Origin: Clostridia bacterium
GTDB taxonomy: Bacteria > Bacillota > Clostridia > UMGS1883
Direction: 5' to 3'
Assembly: GCA_017468215.1 (NCBI GenBank)
Contig: JAFUJG010000244.1
Location: 1-7,332 of the forward strand
DNA: 7,332 nt
Shown here: positions 1-6,770 of the stretch, piece by piece
Layout of the letters: each line of letters opens with the position of its first letter
Position numbering within the stretch: position 1 is the stretch's first letter
The notes under the pieces: model-generated
What the model saw: only the letters and a program-made list of their open reading frames with translations
The model's database searches: none
What the model was told of the DNA's origin: nothing
Program-made: the position numbers and the translations under genes

Positions 1-95
1 CCACATATTCATCCTTTTGTTCCCAATTGCTTGTTGAGCAAAAATCGCAATACAAACACTTTTTTACACAAAAAGGAATATGGATATAAACACCC
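1..95 (-). other. Region downstream of lepA, with a possible start of the next gene
   Basis: These 95 bases follow the lepA stop codon in the direction of transcription. No GC-rich stem followed by a T-run is visible on the minus strand, so I see no intrinsic terminator and transcription may continue. Near the window edge the minus strand reads ACAAAAGGATGAATATGTGG. This has two in-frame ATG codons, at 12-10 and 6-4, and an AAAAGG element that could serve as a Shine-Dalgarno for the second. Only about two to four codons would lie in the window, so the product cannot be identified. In B. subtilis lepA is followed by hemW, but nothing here confirms that. The gene start is a weak suggestion only. 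Confidence 0.25.
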
Positions 96-1898
96 TTATT
101 CATCGTCGAGCTTTAATACTGCCATGAATGCTTCCTGAGGCACTTCAACTGTACCTACTCTACGCATTCTCTTTTTACCTTCCTTCTGCTTTTCCAGAAG
201 CTTTTTCTTACGTGTGATGTCACCGCCGTAGCACTTTGCCAATACATCCTTACGCATAGCCTTAACGGTTTCACGTGCAATTATCTTGCCACCGATAGCA
301 GCCTGGATGGGTATTTCGAAAAGCTGACGAGGGATAGATTCCTTAAGCTTTTCGGCAATCTTTCTTCCTCGTGCATATACACTTGATTCGTGTACGATAA
401 AGCTAAGCGCATCCACCATCTCGCCGTTTAAAAGAATATCCAGCTTAACAAGAGAGCTCTTTACGTAGCCCTTAAGCTCATAGTCAAAGGATGCATAGCC
501 ACGGCTGCGGCTCTTAAGTGCATCGAAAAAGTCGTAAATGATTTCGTTAAGAGGAAGCTCGTAGTGAATGTCGGCTCTTGTTTCGTCGATGTATTCCATA
601 CCTATATAGTTGCCTCGTCTTTCCTGGCAAAGGGTCATGATTGAACCAACATAGTCGGTAGGCACAAAAATATGTGCATCCACAATAGGCTCCTCGATAT
701 AGTCTGTTTCGGTTACGGGCGGAAGGTTTGTGGGGTTTGAAATATCCAATACCTCGCCTGCTGTTGTGTGCACCATGTAAACAACGCTGGGCGCTGTGGT
801 AACAAGGTCTAAGTTAAACTCTCTCTCCAGTCTTTCCTGGATAATTTCCATATGCAGAAGACCCAAAAAGCCGCAGCGGAAACCAAAGCCCAAAGCCACA
901 CTTGTTTCAGGTTCAAACAAAAGGGATGCGTCGTTTAACTGGAGCTTTTCCAAGGCTTCACGCAAATCTCCGTATTTTGCACCGTCGGCAGGATAAATAC
1001 CGCAGTAAACCATGGGGTTTACCTTTCTATAGCCGGGAAGTGCTTCGGGAGCAGGGTTATCCGCATTTGTAACTGTGTCACCAACGCTTGTATCCCTTAC
1101 GTTTTTGATGCTTGCGGCAATGTAGCCAACCTCGCCTGCAGACAGCCTTTTTGCACTTTGTGTGCCCGAGGGCATAAGATAGCCTGTTTCAACAACATCA
1201 AACTCCTTGCCTGTTGCCATGAAACGGATTTTCATACCCGGCTCAATGTAGCCGTCGATAACTCTTATATAAACGATAACGCCCTTGTAGGAGTCATAAT
1301 ACGAGTCAAAAATAAGTGCCTTTGTGGGGGCTGTTTCATCCCCTGTGGGGGCAGGAATGTTCTGTACAACATATTCAAGCACGCTTTCAACATTTAAGCC
1401 TGTTTTTGCACTTATGCGGGGAGCATCCTCGGCAGGAATACCTATAATATCCTCAATTTCGCCGATAACGTGCTCGGGACGTGCTGAAGGAAGGTCGATT
1501 TTATTGATAACAGGTAAAATTTCCAGATTGTGGTCAAGGGCAAGATATGTGTTTGCCAAGGTCTGTGCCTCGATACCCTGTGCCGCATCAACAACCAAAA
1601 GTGCACCCTCGCATGCTGCAAGAGAGCGTGAAACCTCGTAGTTAAAGTCAACGTGGCCGGGGGTGTCGATAAGGTTTAACACATAGTCCTTACCGTCGTT
1701 TGCCTTATAGTTAAGCCTTACGGCTCTGGCTTTAATGGTAATGCCTCTTTCCCTTTCCAGCTCCATGTTATCCAAGAGCTGTTCTTCCATATCTCTCTGC
1801 TCAACCACGCCTGTAAGCTCTAAAAGACGGTCTGCAAGGGTGCTCTTACCGTGGTCGATATGAGCTATAATACTAAAATTACGAATATTGTCCTGCAT
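96..1898 (-). CDS. lepA: Elongation factor 4 (LepA), ribosome-associated translational GTPase
   Basis: This is a cytoplasmic GTPase that binds the ribosome; roles in back-translocation and in initiation or ribosome assembly have been proposed for the family. The 600-residue product has the family's usual length. GTPase motifs are in order: AHIDHGKST at 12-20 (P-loop), RGITIKA at 51-57 (switch I), DTPGH at 78-82 (switch II), NKID at 132-135 and SAKTG at 163-167. The EF-G-like middle domains include the [13 protein letters not shown] stretch, and the LepA-specific C-terminal domain ends in [13 protein letters not shown] at about 579-591. ATG at 1898 is chosen because [20 protein letters not shown] is the typical LepA N-terminus. 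An in-frame TTG at 1916 would extend the protein by six residues but would include the likely ribosome binding site. The first 20 nt overlap the end of the HAD hydrolase gene, which indicates co-transcription and probable translational coupling. hemW, a frequent neighbour, is not visible here. Confidence 0.98.
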   Translation of the reverse strand: MQDNIRNFSIIAHIDHGKSTLADRLLELTGVVEQRDMEEQLLDNMELERERGITIKARAVRLNYKANDGKDYVLNLIDTPGHVDFNYEVSRSLAACEGALLVVDAAQGIEAQTLANTYLALDHNLEILPVINKIDLPSARPEHVIGEIEDIIGIPAEDAPRISAKTGLNVESVLEYVVQNIPAPTGDETAPTKALIFDSYYDSYKGVIVYIRVIDGYIEPGMKIRFMATGKEFDVVETGYLMPSGTQSAKRLSAGEVGYIAASIKNVRDTSVGDTVTNADNPAPEALPGYRKVNPMVYCGIYPADGAKYGDLREALEKLQLNDASLLFEPETSVALGFGFRCGFLGLLHMEIIQERLEREFNLDLVTTAPSVVYMVHTTAGEVLDISNPTNLPPVTETDYIEEPIVDAHIFVPTDYVGSIMTLCQERRGNYIGMEYIDETRADIHYELPLNEIIYDFFDALKSRSRGYASFDYELKGYVKSSLVKLDILLNGEMVDALSFIVHESSVYARGRKIAEKLKESIPRQLFEIPIQAAIGGKIIARETVKAMRKDVLAKCYGGDITRKKKLLEKQKEGKKRMRRVGTVEVPQEAFMAVLKLDDE

Positions 1899-2550
1899 AT
1901 AAGTTTTCCCTTTCAATCAAATCTATAATTTCATGGGGGTTGTCAACCAAAATGTCGGGATTGTTATTTAACAAATCCTCTTTTGACATGAAGCCCCATG
2001 TAACGCTCACACATTTCATGCCTGCATTGTGTGCAGTTTTTATATCAACATGACTGTCACCCACGTAAAGGCACTCGTCATTTTTAATCTGCATTTTTTC
2101 CAAAAGATAATTTGCTCCGTCGGGCGAAGGCTTTCTGGAAAAAAATTCAACCTCGCCTAACACATCGGTGAAAATGTCGCCGAAAACTTTTTTAATCATA
2201 GGCTTTGCAAAAATGTCCATTTTGTTGGTGTTAACTGCAATTTTTATGTTTTTTGCCCTAAGATATGCCAAAAGCTCATCTATACCCTCATACACGGGCA
2301 AAATGTTGAGCATGGTTTCGGCATAGTGTTTTTCGAAAATTTTTCTGGCATCCTCGCAAAGATGCTTGCTATCCTGGGGCAATGCACGCTGAACAAGCTT
2401 GCCCACACCGTTACCCACAAAGGTGCGGTACGCCTCTATGCTGTGGTTTGGGAACGAATAAAAATCCATAGCAGCGTTTACCGAGTTTGCCAAGCCCTCG
2501 ATTGTATCTATCAATGTTCCGTCAAGATCAAAAATAACACCTTTTACCAT
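1879..2550 (-). CDS. HAD-superfamily hydrolase, phosphoglycolate phosphatase-like (Gph/PpaX type)
   Basis: This is a Mg-dependent phosphatase of the HAD superfamily, 223 residues, the usual length for the Gph group. All four HAD motifs are visible: FDLDGT at 7-12 with nucleophile D8 and acid/base D10; T108 in VNTN (motif II); K140 in SRKPSP (motif III); and VGDSHVD at 163-169 with D165 and D169 (motif IV). An alpha-helical cap lies between motifs I and II and contains [13 protein letters not shown] at 45-57, a stretch typical of phosphoglycolate phosphatases. The tail, with SVTWGF and [11 protein letters not shown], also fits Gph. The family dephosphorylates 2-phosphoglycolate, but related members act on pyrophosphate, sugar phosphates or nucleotides, so the substrate is inferred. 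The start is fixed by the position of the DLDGT motif. The gene overlaps the upstream dehydrogenase by 7 nt (ATGGTAA) and lepA by 20 nt. Its nearest Shine-Dalgarno, AAAGAGG, sits about 12 nt from the ATG, so translation may depend on coupling. Confidence 0.9.
   Translation of the reverse strand: MVKGVIFDLDGTLIDTIEGLANSVNAAMDFYSFPNHSIEAYRTFVGNGVGKLVQRALPQDSKHLCEDARKIFEKHYAETMLNILPVYEGIDELLAYLRAKNIKIAVNTNKMDIFAKPMIKKVFGDIFTDVLGEVEFFSRKPSPDGANYLLEKMQIKNDECLYVGDSHVDIKTAHNAGMKCVSVTWGFMSKEDLLNNNPDILVDNPHEIIDLIERENLYAGQYS
1905..1914 (-). promoter_or_regulatory. Ribosome binding site of lepA, GAAAGGGAAA type
   Basis: The minus strand reads GAAAGGGAAA, with 9 nt between GGG and the ATG at 1898. It lacks GGAGG, but GAAAGG can pair with the CCUUUC part of the Firmicutes 16S 3' end. 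The site lies inside the HAD hydrolase coding region and supports ATG 1898 over TTG 1916. The same ten bases at the same spacing precede holB. Confidence 0.6.
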
Positions 2551-3500
2551 ACGTCATTACAGCCTCTTTGCTCAATAAATGCTTTTATGTTCTCGCCTAC
2601 TATATCAACGCATCTTTGCCTTGCCTCCAAGGATGCCCAGGCAATGTGAGGGGTTAAAACAAACCTCTCGGGATGCTTTATGCGCATGAAGGGGTCATCC
2701 TCACAAGGAGGCTCGGTGGGATAAACGTCTATCCCTGCTCCCTTTATAACGCCTGTGTCAACTGCCCATACCAGGTCTTCCGAGTTTATGATGGCACCTC
2801 TGCCCACGTTTATTATAACTGCTTCCCTTTTCATGAGGGAGAGCTTCTCCTTATTTACAAGATTTTCGGTTTTCTCGTTAAGGGGTGAATGGATTGATAT
2901 GATATCGCTCGTTTTAAAAAGGGTATCGATATCCACCTGGGCATAATCCTCCTTGCGACTTTTGCCAGATATGGGAGAGTATACCACCTCGGCTCCAAAG
3001 GCTGTAGCCACCTTTGCTACCTCCCTGCCTATGCCGCCCATGCCGATAATGCCCCACCTTTTGCCCGAAATTTCACAAAATGGGCGTGCCAGGTGATTTG
3101 CAACACCGCTTTTAGTGTAGCTGCCGTCCTTAACAAAATTATCGTAATAGCTTATCTGCTCCATAAGAGACAGCAAAAGTGCAAAGGTATGCTGACAAAC
3201 GCTCTCGGTGCAATAGCCAGGAACGTTCCTGACCTTTATGTTTCGCTCTTTGCAGTAGTCAACATCCACATTGTTGTAGCCTGTTGCGGTAAGGCATATA
3301 AGCTTAAGGTTTTTGCAGTTTTCAAGGTTGTGCTCACCTAAGAGCTTTTTGTTGGTAACGCATACATCAGCCCGGGATAAAGCTTTGGCAATATCGTCGT
3401 TTTCGATATTGTCGTAAAGAGAACATTCCCCAAGGCTTGTTATGGGATAAAGACTGATGTCTTCGCCCAGAGTTTTTTTGTCAAGAACAACTATTTTCAT
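2544..3500 (-). CDS. D-2-hydroxyacid dehydrogenase, glycerate dehydrogenase/hydroxypyruvate reductase-like
   Basis: This is a cytoplasmic NAD(P)-dependent oxidoreductase interconverting a 2-ketoacid and a D-2-hydroxyacid. The 318-residue length is normal for the family. The catalytic domain carries the substrate-binding TATGYNNVD at 71-79 and the NVPGY hinge at 92-96. The Rossmann nucleotide-binding motif is GMGGIG at 153-158. The catalytic triad is complete: R234 in NVGRG, E263 in DVYPTEPP and H285 in TPHIAWAS. The HIAWAS version of the histidine motif is common in glycerate dehydrogenase/hydroxypyruvate reductase-like members. The usual acidic residue after the second Rossmann strand is absent; the segment reads VVYSPISGKSRKE at 172-184, with nearby K180 and R182, so NADP use is possible. 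ATG 3500 is preceded by a strong AGAGGGGGAG site 4 nt upstream. It lies 17 nt after ricT and overlaps the HAD phosphatase gene by 7 nt. The exact substrate (hydroxypyruvate, glyoxylate or another ketoacid) is not determined. Confidence 0.93.
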   Translation of the reverse strand: MKIVVLDKKTLGEDISLYPITSLGECSLYDNIENDDIAKALSRADVCVTNKKLLGEHNLENCKNLKLICLTATGYNNVDVDYCKERNIKVRNVPGYCTESVCQHTFALLLSLMEQISYYDNFVKDGSYTKSGVANHLARPFCEISGKRWGIIGMGGIGREVAKVATAFGAEVVYSPISGKSRKEDYAQVDIDTLFKTSDIISIHSPLNEKTENLVNKEKLSLMKREAVIINVGRGAIINSEDLVWAVDTGVIKGAGIDVYPTEPPCEDDPFMRIKHPERFVLTPHIAWASLEARQRCVDIVGENIKAFIEQRGCNDVW

Positions 3501-3517
3501 CAGTCTCCCCCTCTTTT

Positions 3518-4387
3518 TTAGTCCTGGATTGCTTTAAGGTCCTTTTCGGAATATTCTTCCTCGTCACGTGACTTTTTGCCGTCACGGATAATCTTTATAT
3601 CGCTTACTGCAAATTCAATAACATCGGCATCGTCACCGTTTAAGAGCACCTTTACCTTTTCCTTCAAGAGCGATACGGAAACAACGCTGCCGTTGCCCTT
3701 AGGTGTTGAAACAATTGCACCCACTCTGGGGGTTACCTTTATAAGCTCCTCGTAGCAGTCCTGCTCGTACTTCAAGCAGCACATAAGTCTGCCGCAGTTG
3801 CCCGAAATTTTAGTGGGGTTAAGGCTTAATCCCTGCTCCTTTGCCATTTTGATGCTAACCGGCTGGAAATCGTCAAGATACTGTACACAGCACAGATTTC
3901 TGCCGCATACGCCCAAGCCGCCAAGCATCTTAGCTTCGTCACGAACACCAATCTGTCTTAATTCGATACGTGTTCTGAAAACGCTGGCAAGGTCCTTTAC
4001 CAGCTCACGGAAGTCAACACGCTTGTCCGAGGTGAAATAAAATAATATCTTATTGCAGTCAAAGGTGTATTCCACATCAACAAGCTTCATCTCAAGATTA
4101 TGCTTTGCAATTTTTTCCTCGCAGATTTTAAACGCCTCTACCTGCTTTTTCTTGTTTTCTTCAAGGGTGATTGCATCCTCGGGTGTTGCCACACGGATAA
4201 TGGGCTTTAAGGGTGCAACGATTTCCTCCTCGGAAACCTCCTTTATTGCCATGGCAACTCTGCCGTATTCAACGCCACGTGCTGTTTCGACGATAACATC
4301 GTCGCCCACCTTGGGATTTGTGCCGTTGGGTGAAAAGTAGTAGGTTTTACCCACTCTTTTAAACTTAACTCCTATTACCTGTTCCAT
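3518..4387 (-). CDS. ricT: RicT/YaaT, PSP1-domain regulatory protein acting with RNase Y
   Basis: This 289-residue protein belongs to the PSP1/YaaT family. In B. subtilis RicT forms the Y-complex with RicA (YmcA) and RicF (YlbF). That complex carries [4Fe-4S] clusters, directs RNase Y-dependent maturation of many operon and riboswitch transcripts, and affects sporulation, competence and biofilm formation. Visible features are the N-terminal MEQVIGVKFKRVGKTYYFSP, a central PSP1 core including RTRIELRQIGVRDEAKMLGG at 138-157, and two cysteine clusters: GVCGRNLCC (C161, C166, C167) and GNCGRLMCCLKYEQDC (C198, C203, C204, C211). These are the expected Fe-S ligand candidates. The C-terminal tail from about 268 is charged. 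ATG 4387 has a strong GGGAGG 6 nt upstream, lying inside the end of holB; the two genes overlap by 23 nt. The holB-yaaT order is also that of B. subtilis. RicA and RicF are not in this window. Confidence 0.96.
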   Translation of the reverse strand: MEQVIGVKFKRVGKTYYFSPNGTNPKVGDDVIVETARGVEYGRVAMAIKEVSEEEIVAPLKPIIRVATPEDAITLEENKKKQVEAFKICEEKIAKHNLEMKLVDVEYTFDCNKILFYFTSDKRVDFRELVKDLASVFRTRIELRQIGVRDEAKMLGGLGVCGRNLCCVQYLDDFQPVSIKMAKEQGLSLNPTKISGNCGRLMCCLKYEQDCYEELIKVTPRVGAIVSTPKGNGSVVSVSLLKEKVKVLLNGDDADVIEFAVSDIKIIRDGKKSRDEEEYSEKDLKAIQD

Positions 4388-5369
4388 ATATTTCCTCCCA
4401 GCAAATTATAAGCATATTTGTTATCCATAAGTCATATTTCATCTTTGCCTTTATATTAGAGCAAAAATCTGCCTTTGTTTTGGATATAATATCAACGCAC
4501 CGCCTTGCAGATGCACCACGTATACCCTTTGCAAAGGCTGTTATCTGACTTTCGTAGTCGGTATTAATAAGACTGCCGCCCATTTTAAGTGCAGCAATAT
4601 CACGAAAGAAGCTCATTATAACATCAAAGTAAAAATCGCCGTCAGCGGGCATATCACGCCTTGATGCACCCATTGCTTCAACAACAGGCAGGATAGAGGC
4701 TTTTTCGTTTGAAAGCTCCATAAGCGATTTTAAAATATCGTCACGCTTTTTTAAGATTTCCTCGTTTTCGCATATTTCCATTGCTCTGCCCACAATGCCT
4801 GCACTGTAGCGGGCAATAAATCCTGCCCTTGCACCTGCAAGCGAGTACTTGTCAGAAACAAACTTTTCTATCTTATCCATCGAAAAGGGCTGAAAGCTTA
4901 CCTTTGTACCACGAGATAGTATCGTAGGCAAAAGGCGGTGTACGCTTGATGTTATAAGCACCAGCACCGCATAGCTTGGCGGCTCCTCAAAGGATTTTAA
5001 AAACGCATTCTGGCTTTCGGTGTTCATTTCGTCGGCGTGCTCAATGATAAAAACCTTCCTGTCGGATATAAGGGGACGGACAAACAGCTCGTCGTTCATT
5101 TTTCGGATAGAGTCAATCTTTACGGGCGACTCGTCCATAACGAAAAAGTCGGGATGAGTGTTTGCCTGAAACATTCTGCAGCCGTGACAGGTGCCGCAGG
5201 GTTTGGCTTCGCCTGTGCAGAAAAGCATGGCGGCAAACTTTCGTGCCACGGTTTTTTTACCTATTCCGTCAGTACCCTCAAAAATATATCCCTGGCGTAC
5301 GGTATTCATTTGTACATCTCTTTTTAATACTTCAAGAGCCTTTTGTCCGTGTATAAAAAAATCTGCCAC
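4365..5369 (-). CDS. holB: DNA polymerase III, delta' subunit (clamp loader)
   Basis: Delta' is the rigid stator subunit of the AAA+ clamp loader, which places the beta sliding clamp on DNA. The product has 334 residues. Features in order are an N-terminal AAA+ domain with the P-loop-like GTDGIGKKT at 32-40; a zinc-binding cysteine set C51, C58, C61 and C64; a Walker-B-like VFIIEHADEM at 106-115; the sensor/adaptor region SQNAFLKSFEEPP at 119-131; and the arginine-finger region LSRG at 151-154. The C-terminal collar domain is weakly conserved. The Walker A Ser/Thr is replaced by Lys (GKK), consistent with a subunit that does not hydrolyse ATP, and the family SRC motif is SRG here. The start is GTG at 5369, the only possible initiator after the in-frame TAA at 5402-5400. 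It places the P-loop at the normal distance from the N-terminus. A GAAAGGGAAA site lies upstream. holB follows the decarboxylase gene by 46 nt and overlaps ricT by 23 nt. Confidence 0.95.
   Translation of the reverse strand: MADFFIHGQKALEVLKRDVQMNTVRQGYIFEGTDGIGKKTVARKFAAMLFCTGEAKPCGTCHGCRMFQANTHPDFFVMDESPVKIDSIRKMNDELFVRPLISDRKVFIIEHADEMNTESQNAFLKSFEEPPSYAVLVLITSSVHRLLPTILSRGTKVSFQPFSMDKIEKFVSDKYSLAGARAGFIARYSAGIVGRAMEICENEEILKKRDDILKSLMELSNEKASILPVVEAMGASRRDMPADGDFYFDVIMSFFRDIAALKMGGSLINTDYESQITAFAKGIRGASARRCVDIISKTKADFCSNIKAKMKYDLWITNMLIICWEEIYGTGNRS
4394..4399 (-). promoter_or_regulatory. Ribosome binding site of ricT (GGGAGG)
   Basis: GGGAGG lies 6 nt upstream of the ATG at 4387. It sits within the last codons of holB, so holB translation runs through the ricT initiation site. 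It fixes the ricT start. Confidence 0.85.
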
Positions 5370-5375
5370 AGAAAA

Positions 5376-5385
5376 TTTCCCTTTC
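5376..5385 (-). promoter_or_regulatory. Ribosome binding site of holB, GAAAGGGAAA type
   Basis: GAAAGGGAAA on the minus strand has 9 nt between GGG and the GTG start at 5369. It is identical in sequence and spacing to the site before lepA. With the in-frame stop at 5402-5400 it supports the GTG start. Confidence 0.6.
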
Positions 5386-5401
5386 GATTTAAATTCAAAT
5401 T

Positions 5402-5430
5402 ATTATATCACATATTTACTCAAAAATCAA
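5402..5430 (-). promoter_or_regulatory. Probable sigma-A promoter for holB and downstream genes (extended -10)
   Basis: On the minus strand TTGATT (5430-5425) is separated by exactly 17 nt from TATAAT (5407-5402). The -10 box is a perfect match and is preceded by TG at the right place (TGATATAAT), giving an extended -10. The -35 box matches the consensus in four of six positions, TTGA, and overlaps the last codons of the decarboxylase gene. Transcription would start near 5395, leaving a leader of about 26 nt that carries the holB ribosome binding site. This is the widest intergenic gap between genes in the window, as expected for an internal promoter. It is predicted from sequence alone. Confidence 0.75.
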
Positions 5431-6759
5431 GCAATTTGATTGCTTTACCGAAGGCACCTCTGCCCCCTGTTCAATAAGGCGTTCTATCTCGCAGATTGCC
5501 CTTTGGTCAATGACCTCTCCGGGCAAAACCTGGTACACCCCCGGCGGATAAACCATAATCCCCTCGCCCGAGATTTTCCCTGCCGCTTCCCTTAAGGGTA
5601 CGGATTTCTTTTTTGCAAAAAACGCCTCTCGGGGTGTTTTTTGAGCAGTCAGCTCAAAGGGCGTGATGCTTATGGGCGTGTGGTTATCGCACCTTATTTC
5701 GTCAAGGGCAGTCTTTAGGCTTTTTATCTCCTCCTCGGTATGGAAGGGGGTCAATATAATAACAACACCGCTTCCGTAGCAGCATTCTACAGCAATGTTG
5801 TATTTTTCACGCAAGATTTCGCTTACCTTGTAAGGATTGCCATGAACAGGGCAATTGAGCCTTGTAAAGTCTTTATACTTTACGCCTTCTCCCAAGGGTT
5901 TTATCTGCTCCGGGAAATACTTTTTCACCAGCTCAAAAAGGGCGGTGTACCGCTCACGAGGGCAGTTCTCGTAAAAGTCAACAGCGTACTCACAGCTTGA
6001 TGTAAATATGTAGCTGGGTGACGAGGTCTGTACAGTTTTAAGTGCACATTCTACCCTGTCGTAGGTATTATTTGCGAGCAAAATAGCCGTTTGTGTAAGG
6101 CTTGGAAGGGTTTTGTGCAGGCTCATGCACACAGCATCGGCACCCATTGATATGATGCTTTTGGGAAGGTTGGGATGCATGCCGTAATGTGCTCCGTGGG
6201 CACCGTCCACCAAAAGATACATTCCCCTTTCGTGGGCAAATTCTGCAATACGCTCCACATCGCCCATAAGCCCGAAATAGTTGGGTGCAGTTATGTAAAT
6301 GGCTTTAGCATCGGGGTTTTCTTTTACTGCTGAGGCAATTTCGTCATAGCCAATGGGTGCAAGTACTGTTGCACCTTGTGCCATTTTTGGCTTTACCCAC
6401 ACGGGAACTGCTCCCGAAAGTGCAAGAGCCGACACAAAGCTCTTGTGGCAAAACCTGTCGGCAATTATCTTTTCGCCGTCCTGTACAAAGCCCAGCACCA
6501 TGGCAAGAACGCCTGCTGTGGAGCCGTTTACAAGGTAGTATGCCTTTTTTGCACCACAAATGTGTGCCGCATGCTCCAACGACTGCTTTATAACACCCTG
6601 TGGGGAATGTAAGTCGTCGGTTTCATAAAGCTCGGTAACATCTATTGAGGGTGAAATGTCAAAATTTTCAAAGCCTCTGCCCTTAAGATGACCCGGCATG
6701 TGAAACTGGGTCTGGCTTTTAAGCTTTTCTGCTGTTAATGCGTTGTAAATAGGTCTCAT
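5416..6759 (-). CDS. Orn/Lys/Arg decarboxylase family PLP enzyme (YaaO/SpeA-like)
   Basis: This is a pyridoxal-phosphate enzyme of fold type I that decarboxylates a basic amino acid to the matching amine (agmatine, cadaverine or putrescine). It is 447 residues long, the short class resembling B. subtilis YaaO and SpeA rather than the roughly 700-residue enterobacterial inducible enzymes. Visible motifs are HMPGHLKGRG at 20-29; VNGSTAG at 77-83 for phosphate binding; D185 and H188 in LLVDGAHGAHYG; and the PLP lysine K216 in SLHKTLPSLTQTA. The C-terminal domain has YPPGVYQVLPGE at 404-415. The substrate cannot be told from sequence alone; arginine is a reasonable first guess from the SpeA group. 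ATG 6759 has a consensus AAGGAG 5 nt upstream. The gene begins 9 nt after the acyltransferase stop and ends 46 nt before holB. In B. subtilis yaaO lies in the same neighbourhood but is followed by tmk, which is absent here. Confidence 0.94.
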   Translation of the reverse strand: MRPIYNALTAEKLKSQTQFHMPGHLKGRGFENFDISPSIDVTELYETDDLHSPQGVIKQSLEHAAHICGAKKAYYLVNGSTAGVLAMVLGFVQDGEKIIADRFCHKSFVSALALSGAVPVWVKPKMAQGATVLAPIGYDEIASAVKENPDAKAIYITAPNYFGLMGDVERIAEFAHERGMYLLVDGAHGAHYGMHPNLPKSIISMGADAVCMSLHKTLPSLTQTAILLANNTYDRVECALKTVQTSSPSYIFTSSCEYAVDFYENCPRERYTALFELVKKYFPEQIKPLGEGVKYKDFTRLNCPVHGNPYKVSEILREKYNIAVECCYGSGVVIILTPFHTEEEIKSLKTALDEIRCDNHTPISITPFELTAQKTPREAFFAKKKSVPLREAAGKISGEGIMVYPPGVYQVLPGEVIDQRAICEIERLIEQGAEVPSVKQSNCLIFE

Positions 6760-6764
6760 AATTT

Positions 6765-6770
6765 CTCCTT
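6765..6770 (-). promoter_or_regulatory. Ribosome binding site of the decarboxylase (AAGGAG)
   Basis: AAGGAG lies 5 nt before the ATG at 6759 and shares its first bases with the TAA stop of the acyltransferase gene (TAAGGAG). Termination on one gene therefore occurs at the initiation site of the next, which favours translational coupling. Confidence 0.85.

Noticed and set aside
27..41. Inverted repeat TTGCT-N5-AGCAA downstream of lepA, considered as a terminator
   Set aside because: The stem is only 5 bp and AT-rich, and on the minus strand it is followed by TTGGGAAC rather than a T-run.
1899..1916. TTG start giving lepA six extra N-terminal residues
   Set aside because: The extension encodes the GAAAGGGAAA ribosome binding site, and the ATG at 1898 gives the standard LepA N-terminus.
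1938..1948. Near-palindrome GGTTGTCAACC, considered as an operator
   Set aside because: Five-bp arms around one base are expected several times by chance in 7.3 kb, and it sits inside HAD coding sequence with no known operator consensus.
1324..2649. Plus-strand open frames of about 105 codons at 1324-1641 and 2326-2649
   Set aside because: They lie antisense to lepA and the HAD/dehydrogenase genes, show no recognisable domain, and are shadows of strongly conserved coding sequence.
3565..3576. Ten-bp palindrome GTCACGTGAC, considered as a regulator binding site
   Set aside because: It falls inside ricT codons, and perfect 10-bp palindromes are expected several times by chance in this window.
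4053..5439. Plus-strand open frames opposite ricT and holB (for example 4053-4340 and 5037-5327)
   Set aside because: The minus-strand genes are well supported by motifs. The antisense frames have low-complexity or unfamiliar products and no convincing ribosome binding sites.
5429..5445. Seven-bp inverted repeat AAGCAAT-TTG-ATTGCTT near the end of the decarboxylase gene, followed on the minus strand by GATTTTTG; considered as a terminator
   Set aside because: The stem is AT-rich and weak, lies before the stop codon where ribosomes would cover it, and overlaps the promoter -35. A few such 7-bp repeats are expected by chance in a window this size.
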